A stretch of 64,000 bases of DNA, taken from positions 1 to 64,000 of the forward strand of contig JABBOH010000009.1 in NCBI GenBank assembly GCA_019351895.1, written 5' to 3'. The translations under genes and the position numbers were made by a program. Under the pieces are notes generated by a model that saw only the letters and a list, made by a program, of their open reading frames with translations, had not been told where the DNA came from and made no database searches. Of the stretch, positions 18,903-28,578 are shown in pieces (within the stretch, counting starts at the first letter, position 1; every line of letters begins with the position of its first letter). The DNA comes from Pseudomonadota bacterium (lineage in GTDB: Bacteria > Pseudomonadota > Alphaproteobacteria > Acetobacterales > Acetobacteraceae).

Positions 18903-20375
18903 ATGGTCGCACGCATTATCACCGTGGATCCTTTCGACATCGTGGTCTTTGGCGGGTCCGGGGACCTTTCCCGCCGCAAACTGCTGCCCGCTCTCTATCA
19001 GCGGGATCGCAGCGGCCAACTGCCGGCCGACGCGCGCGTCATCGGCACCTCCCGCCGTCATATCTCGGACGACGAGTTCAGGACGATGGCGCGCGAAGCC
19101 ATCGAGAGCTTCGTCCCGAAGGCGGATATCGAGGACGAGGTGGTCGAGCGCTTCATCGCGCGCGTGGGCTACGTCTCGATGGATGCGACGGGCTCCGACG
19201 GCTGGGGCGAGCTGGCGGAACGCCTGAGGGACGCGCCGGACCGCATCCGCGTGTTCTATCTGGCTACCGCGCCGGACCTGTTCGGGCCGATCTGCGCGCA
19301 GGTCAGCGCGCATGGCCTCGTCTCCCCCCAGAGCCGCGTCGTGATCGAGAAGCCGGTCGGCAAGGACCTGGAATCGGCGCAGGAGCTCAACAACTCGATC
19401 GGAAAGATCTTTCCTGAATCGAGCATCTACCGGATCGACCATTACCTCGGGAAGGAGACGGTGCAGAACCTGATGGCGCTGCGCTTCGCCAACTCCCTGT
19501 TCGAGCCCGTGTGGAACTCAAAATACGTCGACCACGTGCAGATCACGGTCGCCGAGGATCTGGGGCTCGAGACCAGGGCCGGCTACTACGACACCGCCGG
19601 CGCGATGCGGGACATGATGCAGAACCACATCCTGCAGCTTCTCTGTCTGACCGCCATGGAGACGCCGACCTCGCTCGACGCCGACCGCGTCCGCGACGAG
19701 AAGCTGAAGGTGCTGAAATCTCTCAAGCCAATGACGCCCACTCAGGTCGCGAGCATGACGGTGCGTGGCCAATACACGGCGGGCGCTTCGACCAAGGGGC
19801 CGGTGCGCGGCTATCTGGAGGAGCTGGAGCGGCCATCGAGCATGACCGAGACCTTCGTCGCGCTGAAGGCCGAGGTGAGCAACTGGCGCTGGGCGGGCGT
19901 ACCCTTCTATCTGCGCACGGGCAAGCGGCTGCCGAGCCGGGTGTCCGAGATCGTCGTGCAGTTCCACGGCATTCCGCATTCCGTCTTCGGTGAGGCAGCG
20001 GGCCAGCTGCAGGCGAACCGGCTGGTTGTTCGGGTGCAGCCCGATGAGGGCGTGCGGCTCTGGCTCATGATCAAGGATCCGGGGCCGGGCGGGATGCGCC
20101 TGCAATACGTGCCGCTGGACATGAGCTTCGCCAAAGCCTTCTCCGTGCGTAATCCGGACGCCTATGAGCGCCTCATCATGGACGTGGTGCGGGGCAACCA
20201 GACGCTGTTCATGCGCCGTGACGAGGTCGAGGCAGCCTGGAGCTGGATCGACCCCATCCTGGATGCCTGGGCGGCGTCGAGCGAGCCGCCGAAGCCTTAC
20301 CGCGCCGGCACCTGGGGGCCGTCCTCGGCGATTGCGCTGCTCGAGCGCGATGGCCGGACGTGGCACGAAGAATAG
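18903..20375 (+). CDS. zwf: Glucose-6-phosphate 1-dehydrogenase
   Basis: A 490-residue enzyme that oxidises glucose-6-phosphate to 6-phosphogluconolactone with NAD(P)+. It has the N-terminal cofactor loop FGGSGDLSRRKLLPALY and the active-site signature RIDHYLGKETVQNL with the catalytic His. The ATG at 18903 has AGGAG nine bases upstream; an earlier in-frame codon (18867) lacks this. The usual partners pgl and edd/gnd are not adjacent. It is divergent from murQ across 174 bases and followed by a strong stem-loop. Confidence 0.97.
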   Translation: MVARIITVDPFDIVVFGGSGDLSRRKLLPALYQRDRSGQLPADARVIGTSRRHISDDEFRTMAREAIESFVPKADIEDEVVERFIARVGYVSMDATGSDGWGELAERLRDAPDRIRVFYLATAPDLFGPICAQVSAHGLVSPQSRVVIEKPVGKDLESAQELNNSIGKIFPESSIYRIDHYLGKETVQNLMALRFANSLFEPVWNSKYVDHVQITVAEDLGLETRAGYYDTAGAMRDMMQNHILQLLCLTAMETPTSLDADRVRDEKLKVLKSLKPMTPTQVASMTVRGQYTAGASTKGPVRGYLEELERPSSMTETFVALKAEVSNWRWAGVPFYLRTGKRLPSRVSEIVVQFHGIPHSVFGEAAGQLQANRLVVRVQPDEGVRLWLMIKDPGPGGMRLQYVPLDMSFAKAFSVRNPDAYERLIMDVVRGNQTLFMRRDEVEAAWSWIDPILDAWAASSEPPKPYRAGTWGPSSAIALLERDGRTWHEE

Positions 20376-20715
20376 GGCAAGGCACCAGGACAGGACGGCA
20401 CCACAGAGCTGACGGCTGTCAACTCCCTGAGAAAACAAAGACTTAGCTTTGCGTTGTTGCGCTGGGCCCCAGCGGGTCGATCCGCAGGGGCCCAGGCGCG
20501 ACGGCAGCCGTGTCAAATCGCGGTGGCCCACCGGAACACGCCTACAAATTCGGCATATATCGCCTGCCGCAAGCGTTCGCTGCCTGGAATTTGTTCGTTA
20601 GTGGCTGCCGACGCAAATTTGACGTTCAAGATCGCTTGCCGTGCCGGTCACCCTGCGCAAGATGCCGGCACGCGCGTTCTGCGGGGCGCGTCATGCAGCA
20701 CGGGATCTCCACGTC
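20376..20715. other. 340-base intergenic region between zwf and an amino acid ABC operon
   Basis: It contains the large hairpin at 20462-20495 and, after it, about 200 bases that should hold the promoter of the ABC operon. Several AT-rich patches (20550-20640) are present, but no convincing -35/-10 pair was seen. No gene is supported here. Confidence 0.5.
20462..20495 (+). terminator. Long interrupted hairpin after zwf
   Basis: CTGGGCCCC pairs with GGGGCCCAG (9 bp). An A/A mismatch follows, then GCGG pairs with CCGC around a 6-base loop. The position 86 bases after zwf suggests a terminator or mRNA 3-prime stabiliser. No T tract follows. Confidence 0.55.
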
Positions 20716-21538
20716 ATGAAGCCCACCGTCCACCCGGGGATTGTCTTCGCCCTCGCCGCCTGTTTCAGCTTGGCGTCCGCCTCTGCTTCCGCCGCCGACA
20801 TGTCGCTGCCCGCCAGCATCACCAGCAGCAAAACCATCACGTTCTGCAGCGCGGTGAACCTGCCGCCGATGGAGTTCTTCTCGCCCGCCCAGAAGCCGGA
20901 AGGCGTCGACATCGAAATCGGCGAAGCCCTCGCCCGCCGCATGGGGCTCACCGCGAAGTGGGAGAACATCCCGTTTGCCGGGTTGATCCCGGCGTTGCTC
21001 GGCCACCACTGCGACGCGATCCTGTCGCAGCTGTTCATAAAGCCGCCGCGCCTGAAGGTGATCGACGAAATCCCATACATGTATTCGCAGGAAGGGCTTC
21101 ATCACGAAAGCCGGGGCGCCGAAGCTGAGCGGGCCTGAGGCGCTATCCGGCGAGAAGGCGGCGACGGTCACGGGCACGACCGCGACCGACCTGCTGCGGA
21201 AGGCCAACGCCGCGCTCACCGCCGCCGGCAAGAAGCCTGTGACGATCATCATGTTCCCCGAGAACACGCCCGCGCTGCAGCAGGTGCAGTTTGGGCAGGT
21301 CGCCGCCTATGGCGTGGCCTACGAGACGGCGCTCTACTACGCCCATCTGCAGCCGAGCCAGTTCGCCGTCGGCGGGCCGCCCTACTTCAAGATCCTGACC
21401 GGCATCGGCGTCTCGAAGGACACGCCCGGACTGGAGGCGAGCCTGCGGAAAAACCTGGATGCCATGATGGCGGATGGCACCTATGCCGCGATCTATCAGA
21501 AGTGGCACCTGACGGCCGACATGCTGCCCAAGAGCTAG
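20716..21538 (+). pseudogene. Frameshifted family 3 solute-binding protein (polar amino acid ABC importer)
   Basis: The gene opens with a good signal peptide (MKPTVHPGIVFALAACFSLA...ASA) and reads as a periplasmic amino acid binding protein (ITFCSAVNLPPMEFF, GVDIEIGEALARRMG, CDAILSQLFI) as far as IPYMYSQEG. At 21094-21096 a GGG run shifts the frame. The original frame ends at 21138. The rest of the protein (GFITKAGAPKLSG... to ...WHLTADMLPKS) continues intact in the +1 frame to 21538. Removing one G restores a roughly 273-residue protein. Either it is a recent pseudogene or the base is a sequencing error. The permease and ATPase downstream are intact, which favours an error or a very recent mutation. 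Confidence 0.85.
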
Positions 21539-21650
21539 AACTGGGCGCATCGGCGGCGCGCCAACCCCGTGCAACCCCTAGAGAGTGACCGGTCAACGTC
21601 GTTGAAGTCTTGCCGCTTCGGCGAAGTCGGCGTCGCCCCAGGACGGCCTC

Positions 21651-22397
21651 ATGCATTTCGACTGGCCTTACTTCTGGGCGCAACTGCTGACCCCCAGTCT
21701 GGCCTTCCTGAACGGGTTGGGGCTGACCGTGGTGATGGCGGTGTCCGCCCAGCTGCTCGGCTTCGTCTTCGGCCTGATCCTCGCCCTTGGCCGGCTCTCC
21801 ACCAACCGTGTCGCGCGCGGCGCGGCGGGGGCTTACATCTGGGTGGTGCGCGGCACGCCGCTGCTGGTGCAGATCGTGTTCATCTATAACGGTCTCGCGG
21901 CCGCCGGCATTCTCGATTTCCATGACCTGCATGTGCTGGGCGTAACCTTCGCCGGCAATCTTCAGGCGGGCATTCTGGCGCTCGCGATCAACGAGGCGGC
22001 TTATATGGCTGAGATCTACCGCGCCGGCATCTCGGCCGTCGACCGCGGCCAGTTCGAGGCAGCCAAAGCGCTCGGCATGCCGCCGTCGATGATGATGCGC
22101 CATGTCGTGCTGCCGCAGGCGTTCCGCATCATTCTTCTCCCCATCGGCAACCAGTTCAACATCATGCTCAAGAACACGACACTCGTCAGCGTCATCGGCG
22201 TCTCGGAAATGCTGCTGGTGACCGAGACGATCAATTCCGCGACCTTCCGCACCTTCGAGCTATACTCTGTCGTCGCGATCTACTTCCTGCTGCTGACGAG
22301 CCTGTGGAACCTGTTCATGGCCTGGGTGGAGCGGCATTTCGCGCTCAGCCGGCCGAATTCAGCGACGCCGCAGGCCGCGCTGGTGCTGCAGGAATGA
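21651..22397 (+). CDS. Amino acid ABC transporter permease (HisM/GlnP type)
   Basis: A 248-residue inner-membrane permease with about five hydrophobic segments. The cytoplasmic EAA loop ([25 protein letters not shown], containing EAAxxLG) contacts the ATPase. It starts with ATG at 21651 and overlaps the ATPase start by ATGA. Only one permease gene is present, so it would act as a homodimer. Its binding protein, immediately upstream, is frameshifted. The substrate is probably a polar or basic amino acid by family. Confidence 0.9.
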   Translation: MHFDWPYFWAQLLTPSLAFLNGLGLTVVMAVSAQLLGFVFGLILALGRLSTNRVARGAAGAYIWVVRGTPLLVQIVFIYNGLAAAGILDFHDLHVLGVTFAGNLQAGILALAINEAAYMAEIYRAGISAVDRGQFEAAKALGMPPSMMMRHVVLPQAFRIILLPIGNQFNIMLKNTTLVSVIGVSEMLLVTETINSATFRTFELYSVVAIYFLLLTSLWNLFMAWVERHFALSRPNSATPQAALVLQE

Positions 22398-23161
22398 GCG
22401 AGTTTCTGGTCGAGGCGACCGAGGTGGAAAAGTGGTTCGGGCCGATCAAGGTGCTGGACCGGGTGGATTTCAATGTCCGGCGCGGCGAGGTCGTCGTGCT
22501 GATCGGGCCGTCGGGCTCGGGCAAGACGACGTTGCTGCGTTGTATCAACCACCTCGAACATATCCAGCGCGGTCGTATCGCGGTGAATGGCGTGCTGATC
22601 GGCTACCGTGAACGCCAAGGCCGGCTGGTGCCGGATGCGGAGCGTAACATCGCTCGGCAGAGGCGGGATGTCGGGATGGTCTTCCAGCGTTTCAATCTGT
22701 TCAACAACATGAACGTGCTCAGCAACATCAGCCTGGCACCGAGGCTGCTGCGCGGCACCCGGCCCGCGGAGGCGGAGGCGGAGGCACGCGCCCTGCTCGA
22801 CCGCGTCGGCCTGCCGGACAAGGCGGAGGCTTATCCGGCCGAGCTATCCGGCGGCCAGCAGCAGCGCATCGCGATCGCCCGCGCGCTCGCCATGCAGCCA
22901 GCCGTGCTGCTGTTCGACGAGCCGACATCGGCGCTCGACCCCGAGATGGTCGGAGAGGTGCTGGGCGTGATGCGCGACCTCGCGCGATCCGGGATGACCA
23001 TGGTGGTAGTGACGCACGAGATGGGCTTCGCGCGTCAGGTCGCGGACCGCGTCGTGGTGATGGCGGAAGGCCGGATCATCGAGACAGGCGTACCTGAGGC
23101 GGTGTTTTCCGCGCCGGAACATCCCAAGACGCGCGCACTGCTTTCCGCCGTGCTGCATTAA
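22394..23161 (+). CDS. Amino acid ABC transporter ATPase (GlnQ/HisP type)
   Basis: A 255-residue ABC ATPase with Walker [11 protein letters not shown]-loop [11 protein letters not shown], signature LSGGQQQR, Walker [13 protein letters not shown] and the switch His in VVTHEMGFA. The ATG at 22394 overlaps the permease stop. These features place it in the polar amino acid uptake family. It ends 18 bases from the convergent metallophosphoesterase. Confidence 0.93.
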   Translation: MSEFLVEATEVEKWFGPIKVLDRVDFNVRRGEVVVLIGPSGSGKTTLLRCINHLEHIQRGRIAVNGVLIGYRERQGRLVPDAERNIARQRRDVGMVFQRFNLFNNMNVLSNISLAPRLLRGTRPAEAEAEARALLDRVGLPDKAEAYPAELSGGQQQRIAIARALAMQPAVLLFDEPTSALDPEMVGEVLGVMRDLARSGMTMVVVTHEMGFARQVADRVVVMAEGRIIETGVPEAVFSAPEHPKTRALLSAVLH

Positions 23162-23179
23162 TTGTGTCATCCACGCGGC

Positions 23180-24538
23180 TCAACCCCCGCCGGGCGTGCG
23201 CACCAGCGGCGTGATCAGCCGCGTCGCGAGGTCGATGATGACCATGTCGTCGGGCGTCTTCGCGGTGTCACCGTCGCTCGCCGGATGGTATTCGATCCGG
23301 AGTTGCGCGGCGCTCACCACGATGCGCAAATACCCGTAATCCTGATCGTCATAGCTTTCCAGCGTGACCTGATCGCCGCCCGAACCGGTGTCGAGGTTGA
23401 CAGGCACGCGCAGCGGCGGCTGCCCCTTGCGGACGAGCTTGGCGATGCCGTGCCCGCCGCCGCCCGCGATGAGGTAAGGGATTTCCATTTTGCCATGCAG
23501 GCGGGTGAAGCGCTGATAGTTATGCGCATGCGCGGACAGAACGGCATGCGGCCACAGCCCCATCTCGTCGCAGATGGCGTCGACCTGCTGCGTCAGCTTG
23601 ATGCTCCAGCCATGTTTGGCGCCGGCCGTGTAGGCGGGGTGGTGATGGGCGAGGATCAGCGCGCCCGCGAACGCCTCGTCCTTCGCCCGCTGCAGCGCCG
23701 CCTTCAGATAGGTAAGCTGGCTGTCGCCGAGATCCGGATAGGTGCCGCCTTCCGAGGAGATGACGCCGGGGTCTTCCAAAGTGTTGGAGTACAGCACGAA
23801 GACCCGGAGGAACGGCGCCTCCAGCGTATAGAAGACGCCGGGCTGGATCTGCGCCGTACGGTTGAGGCCGCCGGCCTCCGCCGTGGTGTGGAAGTCCTCG
23901 GCGCAGAAGTTGCGGAGGAAGGCGGTGAGGGTTGTGGCCTTGCTGTCCGGGGCGACCATGCCGTCGTGATTGCCGGCGAGTGCGATGATCGGCGCGGAAT
24001 AGGCGCGATAGGGATCGTAGAACTGATCGTAGTAATACTGGGATTCACCGAAGTTGTAGATAACGTCTCCAAGGTGCAGGAAGAAGATCGGCTTGTCCCG
24101 CGCCACCTGTTCGTCGAAATCGCTCAGCATCTTGTCGGCGACTTCGTTCTGCGGATCGGGTCCACGGGTGTTTCCCGTGTCTCCGACGGCATGAAACACC
24201 ATCTGACCGGCGTGTTCGATGGTTTGCATTTCCGCGGCGCCGCCGGGGCCGAACACCTCCGTGAGCGTGAGGCGAGGCTCGGGCAGGCCGCGCGGTGCTG
24301 GAAACGGAATGGGGAACAGCTTGTGTTCGCGGTTGAGTTCGTCGATCTCGCGATAGACTTTGTTGTCGGTCGGGTGATACACGGCGAACCGGGTCGGGTC
24401 GGGCCCTGGTTCCGGCTGGGCGAAGCTCGGCGTTGGCTCCTGCGGCCCCGCCTTGCCGGCGACGCCGTCCTGGCCCGTGGCGTTGCCGCTGTTCCCCTGA
24501 TGACCATGGCCCTTATGGCCCTTCACGCGCTTCGCCAT
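23180..24538 (-). CDS. Metallophosphoesterase
   Basis: A 452-residue calcineurin-like phosphoesterase. The dimetal motifs are visible in order: GDTGN, LGDVIYNFGE, AGNHDG, LAHHHP and SAHAHNYQRF. The first 50 residues are His/Gly/Lys/Pro-rich and look disordered. There is no signal peptide, so it is likely cytoplasmic. I chose ATG 24538 (MAKRV) because GGGAGG lies five bases upstream; ATG 24541 directly before it is possible. Metal ligands suggest phosphomonoesterase or phosphodiesterase activity, but the substrate is not predictable. Confidence 0.85.
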   Translation of the reverse strand: MAKRVKGHKGHGHQGNSGNATGQDGVAGKAGPQEPTPSFAQPEPGPDPTRFAVYHPTDNKVYREIDELNREHKLFPIPFPAPRGLPEPRLTLTEVFGPGGAAEMQTIEHAGQMVFHAVGDTGNTRGPDPQNEVADKMLSDFDEQVARDKPIFFLHLGDVIYNFGESQYYYDQFYDPYRAYSAPIIALAGNHDGMVAPDSKATTLTAFLRNFCAEDFHTTAEAGGLNRTAQIQPGVFYTLEAPFLRVFVLYSNTLEDPGVISSEGGTYPDLGDSQLTYLKAALQRAKDEAFAGALILAHHHPAYTAGAKHGWSIKLTQQVDAICDEMGLWPHAVLSAHAHNYQRFTRLHGKMEIPYLIAGGGGHGIAKLVRKGQPPLRVPVNLDTGSGGDQVTLESYDDQDYGYLRIVVSAAQLRIEYHPASDGDTAKTPDDMVIIDLATRLITPLVRTPGGG

Positions 24539-24632
24539 CATCGCCTCCCGTCCCATAGGAGAGGCAAACATGATACCGCGCTCGCCGCCGATCCGTGACG
24601 ATTGAATGATTTACGGGGGGCGACGGCCGGCT

Positions 24633-24917
24633 TCAGCCTTTGCCGAGGCGGCGCTTGTTGGCGGCGACCTTGCGGCTATACATCCGCGTGACCGCAGCCG
24701 CGCCCTTCTCGGGAGAGCCCGACATCAGGGCGCGCGCCATGATGCCTTGCGCCTTGGCGGCGGCGGCGAGTTTCTCCGTCACCATGAGGCTGGACTCCGC
24801 CTGCCCCCGCTTGCCGCCGCGCCCGATCTTGGCAAGCCGCAGCGCCATCACCTGGGGGACGTTCCAGGCGAGGCTCATTCCCGCGAAGCCACCGCCAAAG
24901 CTTTTGCGACGCGCCAT
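24633..24917 (-). CDS. Small basic alanine-rich conserved-looking protein
   Basis: A 94-residue Lys/Arg-rich protein (MARRKSFGGGFAGMSLAWN... to ...YSRKVAANKRRLGKG). It is helical in appearance with a central Ala-rich segment and no Cys, signal peptide or membrane helix. I do not recognise the family. The ATG at 24917 has AGAGGG about six bases upstream, and coding character is better than on the opposite strand. It stands between icd and the metallophosphoesterase on the same strand. A structural or nucleic-acid-binding role would fit the charge, but this is a guess. Confidence 0.6.
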   Translation of the reverse strand: MARRKSFGGGFAGMSLAWNVPQVMALRLAKIGRGGKRGQAESSLMVTEKLAAAAKAQGIMARALMSGSPEKGAAAVTRMYSRKVAANKRRLGKG

Positions 24918-24987
24918 CGTCAACCCTCTCGGGGCATCAAGCCCGGAGAGGAGATGATGTGCCGCGCCGCATCTTCACAGGGTCAGA

Positions 24988-26208
24988 TCAGGACTTCGCC
25001 ATCGCGAGCTTCAGATTGTCGTCGATCTTCGACAGGAAGTCCTGCGTCGTCAGGAAGGGCTGCTCCTTCGAGATCAGGGTCGCGAGGTCCTTGGTCATGA
25101 ACCCGCTTTCCACCGTCTCCACGCAGACCCGCTCCAGCGTCTCGGCGAAGCCGGTGACGTCGGGCTGGTTGTCGAACCGGCCGCGATAGATCAGCCCCCG
25201 CGTCCAGGCGAAGATGCTGGCGATCGGGTTGGTGCTGGTCGGCCGGCCCTTCTGGTGCTCGCGGTAGTGGCGCGTCACCGTGCCGTGCGCCGCCTCGCTC
25301 TCGATCACCGTGCCGTCGGGGTTCGCGAGCACGCTCGTCATCAGCCCGAGGGAGCCGAAGCCCTGGGCCACGATGTCGCTCTCCACATCGCCGTCATAGT
25401 TTTTGCAGGCCCAGACGTAGCCGCCGTTCCACTTCAGCGCGGAGGCCACCATGTCGTCGATCAGCCGGTGCTCGTAGGTGATGCCCAGCTTGTCGAACTC
25501 GGCGCGGAACTCGCGCTCGTAGATCTCCTGGAAGGTGTCCTTGAACATGCCGTCATAGGCTTTGAGGATCGTGTTCTTCGTCGAAAGATAGACGGGATAC
25601 TTGCGGGCGAGGCCGTAGTTCAGGCTGGCGCGGGCAAAACCCTGGATCGAGGCGAGGGTGTTGTGGATGCCGAGCGCGACGCCGGGGCCTTTGAAGTCGT
25701 GGACTTCGAGTTCCATCGGCGCGCTGCCGTCGGCCGGCACGTAGTTCAGGGTGACGCGGCCGGGCCCTGGGATCTTCGTCTCGGCGGCGCGGTAGATGTC
25801 GCCATAGGCGTGGCGGCCGATGACGATCGGCTCATTCCAGTGGGGCACGAGGCGCGGCACGTTGCTGCAGATGATCGGCTCGCGGAAGATCGTGCCGTCG
25901 AGGATATTGCGGATGGTGCCGTTCGGGCTCCGCCACATCTTCTTGAGCTTGAACTCCTCGACGCGCGCCTCATCCGGCGTGATGGTCGCGCATTTCACGC
26001 CGACGCCGTACTGCTTGATGGCGTTTGCGGCGTCGATCGTGACCTGATCGTCGGTCTGGTCGCGATATTCGATCCCGAGGTCGTAGTATTTCAGGTCGAT
26101 GTCGAGGTAGGGGAGGATGAGCTTCTCCTTGATGAAGCCCCAGATGATGCGCGTCATCTCGTCGCCATCCAGTTCGACAACAGGGGTCTTCACCGGGATT
26201 TTGGCCAT
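24988..26208 (-). CDS. icd: NADP-dependent isocitrate dehydrogenase
   Basis: A 406-residue homodimeric, eukaryotic-type NADP-IDH common in alphaproteobacteria, catalysing isocitrate to 2-oxoglutarate. It begins [20 protein letters not shown] and contains [20 protein letters not shown] (substrate loop), [18 protein letters not shown] (metal-binding Asp residues) and [12 protein letters not shown] (NADP site). The start at 26208 has GAGGA five bases upstream. It is divergent from fdhA across 282 bases. A very long open frame on the opposite strand is a composition artefact. Confidence 0.97.
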   Translation of the reverse strand: MAKIPVKTPVVELDGDEMTRIIWGFIKEKLILPYLDIDLKYYDLGIEYRDQTDDQVTIDAANAIKQYGVGVKCATITPDEARVEEFKLKKMWRSPNGTIRNILDGTIFREPIICSNVPRLVPHWNEPIVIGRHAYGDIYRAAETKIPGPGRVTLNYVPADGSAPMELEVHDFKGPGVALGIHNTLASIQGFARASLNYGLARKYPVYLSTKNTILKAYDGMFKDTFQEIYEREFRAEFDKLGITYEHRLIDDMVASALKWNGGYVWACKNYDGDVESDIVAQGFGSLGLMTSVLANPDGTVIESEAAHGTVTRHYREHQKGRPTSTNPIASIFAWTRGLIYRGRFDNQPDVTGFAETLERVCVETVESGFMTKDLATLISKEQPFLTTQDFLSKIDDNLKLAMAKS

Positions 26209-26490
26209 GTCTGTCCTCGTTCATGCTGCGGGGGTGTTCGACCAAACTCGCACCATGGGCGATTGGCGGCAACCCCGCGAGCCTCGGGTCCGACCATGGG
26301 GTCCGGCAGGGCTCTGACCGGCGCCCGGCACGCAGGACGACAAGCTTCAAGCGGAATGTCGGAACCGGACGGCCCGGGGCCATTGAAGGCGGGCGCGGTA
26401 CGCGCGAGGGTGCTGGCCGAAGGCGGTCCGGCCGAGGGGGCAGATGTCCCCGGCGAGAAGACCGTCATGCAGCGAGGAGAGAGCCATCCC

Positions 26491-27681
26491 ATGAGCGGCA
26501 ATCGTGGCGTCGTCTATATCGGCCCGAGGAAGGTCGAGGTTCAGGATATACCGGACCCGAAGCTGGAGGCGCCGGACGGACGGCGGATCGAGCACGCGGC
26601 GATCCTCAAGATCGTGGCCACCAATATTTGCGGCTCCGACCAGCACATGGTGCGCGGACGCACGACGGCGCCCTCCGGGCTGGTGCTCGGCCATGAGATC
26701 ACCGGCGAGATCATCGAGACTGGGCGGGACGTGGAGATGGTCGCCCGCGGCGATCTGGTCTCCGTGCCCTTCAACGTCGCCTGTGGGCGCTGCCGGCTCT
26801 GCCGGTCGGGCGACACCGGCGTTTGCCTCACGGTCAATCCCGCGCGGCCGGGCGGGGCCTATGGCTATGTCGATATGGGCGGCTGGATCGGCGGACAGGC
26901 GCGCTACGTGATGGTGCCCTATGCCGACTTCAACCTGTTGAAATTCCACGACAAGGCCCGCGCGATGGCCAAGATCCGCGACCTCACCATGCTGACCGAC
27001 ATCTTCCCGACCGGCTTCCACGGCGCGGTCAGCGCCAAGGTCGGCGTGGGATCGACCGTCTATGTGGCGGGCGCCGGGCCCGTCGGCATGGCGGCGGCAG
27101 CCGGTGCGCGGCTGCTGGGCGCGGCGGTCACCATGATCGGCGACTTCAATGCCGACCGGCTGGCGCATGCCAAGAAGATGGGGTTCGAGCCGATCGACCT
27201 CTCGAAGCACGACCGCCTGGGCGAAATGATCGCGCAGGTCGTCGGCGTGCCGGAGGTCGATTCCGCGATCGACGCAGTGGGCTTCGAAGCGCGGGGCCAT
27301 TCGGGCGGGGAGCAGCCGGCGGTCGTGCTGAATCAGATGATGGACATCACGCGGGCGGCCGGCGACATCGGCATCCCCGGTCTGTATGTGACGGCCGATC
27401 CGGGAGCGGTCGACGAGGCCGCGAAGCAGGGCAGCCTCAGCCTCGCCTTCGGCAAGGGCTGGTCGAAGGCGCACACGCTCCATACGGGGCAGACCCCCGT
27501 GCTGCGCTACAACCGCATGCTGATGCAGGCGATTCTGCATGACCGGGTGAACATCGCCGACATCGTCAACGCTACGGTCATCGGCCTTGAGGACGCGCCT
27601 CAGGGCTATGAGGCCTTCGATGCCGGCGCGGCCCGCAAATACGTGATCGACCCGCACGGGATGATCGGCAAGGCGGCCTGA
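26491..27681 (+). CDS. fdhA: Glutathione-independent formaldehyde dehydrogenase
   Basis: Zinc-dependent medium-chain dehydrogenase of 396 residues that oxidises formaldehyde with NAD+ (formaldehyde dismutase/FdhA subfamily). Catalytic zinc ligands sit in NICGSDQHMVRGR and LGHEITGEI, and the structural zinc Cys cluster in CGRCRLCRSGDTGVC. The NAD loop is VAGAGPVGMAAAAGA. The long insertion around ARPGGAYGYVDMGGW is typical of the subfamily. I used ATG 26491; ATG 26467 is in frame and nearer no better ribosome site. It converges with the ROK gene, with three bases between their stops. Confidence 0.9.
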   Translation: MSGNRGVVYIGPRKVEVQDIPDPKLEAPDGRRIEHAAILKIVATNICGSDQHMVRGRTTAPSGLVLGHEITGEIIETGRDVEMVARGDLVSVPFNVACGRCRLCRSGDTGVCLTVNPARPGGAYGYVDMGGWIGGQARYVMVPYADFNLLKFHDKARAMAKIRDLTMLTDIFPTGFHGAVSAKVGVGSTVYVAGAGPVGMAAAAGARLLGAAVTMIGDFNADRLAHAKKMGFEPIDLSKHDRLGEMIAQVVGVPEVDSAIDAVGFEARGHSGGEQPAVVLNQMMDITRAAGDIGIPGLYVTADPGAVDEAAKQGSLSLAFGKGWSKAHTLHTGQTPVLRYNRMLMQAILHDRVNIADIVNATVIGLEDAPQGYEAFDAGAARKYVIDPHGMIGKAA

Positions 27682-27684
27682 GGT

Positions 27685-28578
27685 TCAGGGCAAGGCCAGC
27701 AACGCCGCGCCGATGACGCCGGCCCTGTGACCCAGGGCCGCCGCCACGATCGGCACGTCCCGGTAGGCAGGCATAGCCTGCCGCCGGATGACCGCCTCGA
27801 TGTCCGCGCGCATCGCGGGGAGGCATTCCGACACGCCGCCGCCGACTACGATCATCTCGGGCGCGTAGAGGTGGAGGAGATTGGCGAAGCCGATGCCGAG
27901 CCAGCGCGCCTCCTCGGCCAGCAGCCGCGCCGCGGTCGCGTCTCCCGCCTCGGCGAGGCGGGAGACGTCGCGGGCAGTGACCGGGCCCCAACATCCTGTC
28001 TCGGTCGCCCGCTGCCCGAGCGCCGGGCCGGCGGCCAACGCCTCCCAGCATCCAAGAGCGCCGCAGGAACAGCGGATGGGCGTGTCGGTGATGGCCATGT
28101 GACCGATCTCGGCCGCGAGGCTGCCGCGGCCATGCAGCAGCTTGCCGTCGATGATCACGCCGCCGCCGATGCCGGTGCTGACGGTGACGTAGACCATGTG
28201 ACGCAGGCCGCGCCCGGCACCGAAGCGCCACTCGGCGAGCGCGGCGACATTGGCGTCGTTGTCGATCCGCACCGGCAGGCCGAGCCGCGCCTCGGCAAGC
28301 GCGGCCAGCGGAACGTCGTCCCAGCCATGCAGCGTGGATGCCTGGACGACCACACCCGCCGCCGCATCCAAAGGTCCCGGGGAGCCGATGCCGACGCCGA
28401 TCACGGCGTGACCGGGAGCGATCCGCCCAACCAGATCGGCCATCTGCGCGATCACTGCCTCCGGACCCTCCAGCGCGGCGGTCGCGGTCCTCGCATGGGC
28501 CAGCACCCCGCCATCCGCCCCGACGACGGCGGCGCGCAGCTCCGTGCCGCCGAGGTCGATGCCGATCGCGACCGTCAT
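27685..28578 (-). CDS. ROK family sugar kinase
   Basis: A 297-residue ROK protein without an N-terminal DNA-binding domain, so a kinase rather than a repressor. It shows the phosphate loop GIDLGGTELRAAVV, the catalytic Asp in RIDNDANVAALAEW, STGIGGG, EIGHM, and the zinc motif CSCGALGCWE (CxCGxxGCxE). The start ATG 28578 overlaps the stop of the epimerase-like gene by ATGA, so it is the last gene of the operon. The context, next to a ribulose-phosphate-3-epimerase-like gene and a sugar importer, resembles allose kinase (AlsK), but a glucokinase or N-acetylhexosamine kinase role is not excluded. Confidence 0.88.
   Translation of the reverse strand: MTVAIGIDLGGTELRAAVVGADGGVLAHARTATAALEGPEAVIAQMADLVGRIAPGHAVIGVGIGSPGPLDAAAGVVVQASTLHGWDDVPLAALAEARLGLPVRIDNDANVAALAEWRFGAGRGLRHMVYVTVSTGIGGGVIIDGKLLHGRGSLAAEIGHMAITDTPIRCSCGALGCWEALAAGPALGQRATETGCWGPVTARDVSRLAEAGDATAARLLAEEARWLGIGFANLLHLYAPEMIVVGGGVSECLPAMRADIEAVIRRQAMPAYRDVPIVAAALGHRAGVIGAALLALP

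Noticed and set aside
25255-26490. N-terminal extension of the formaldehyde dehydrogenase frame through the whole icd gene (total 808 codons)
   Set aside because: The extension is antisense to icd, lacks domain character, and the family N-terminus begins at 26491.
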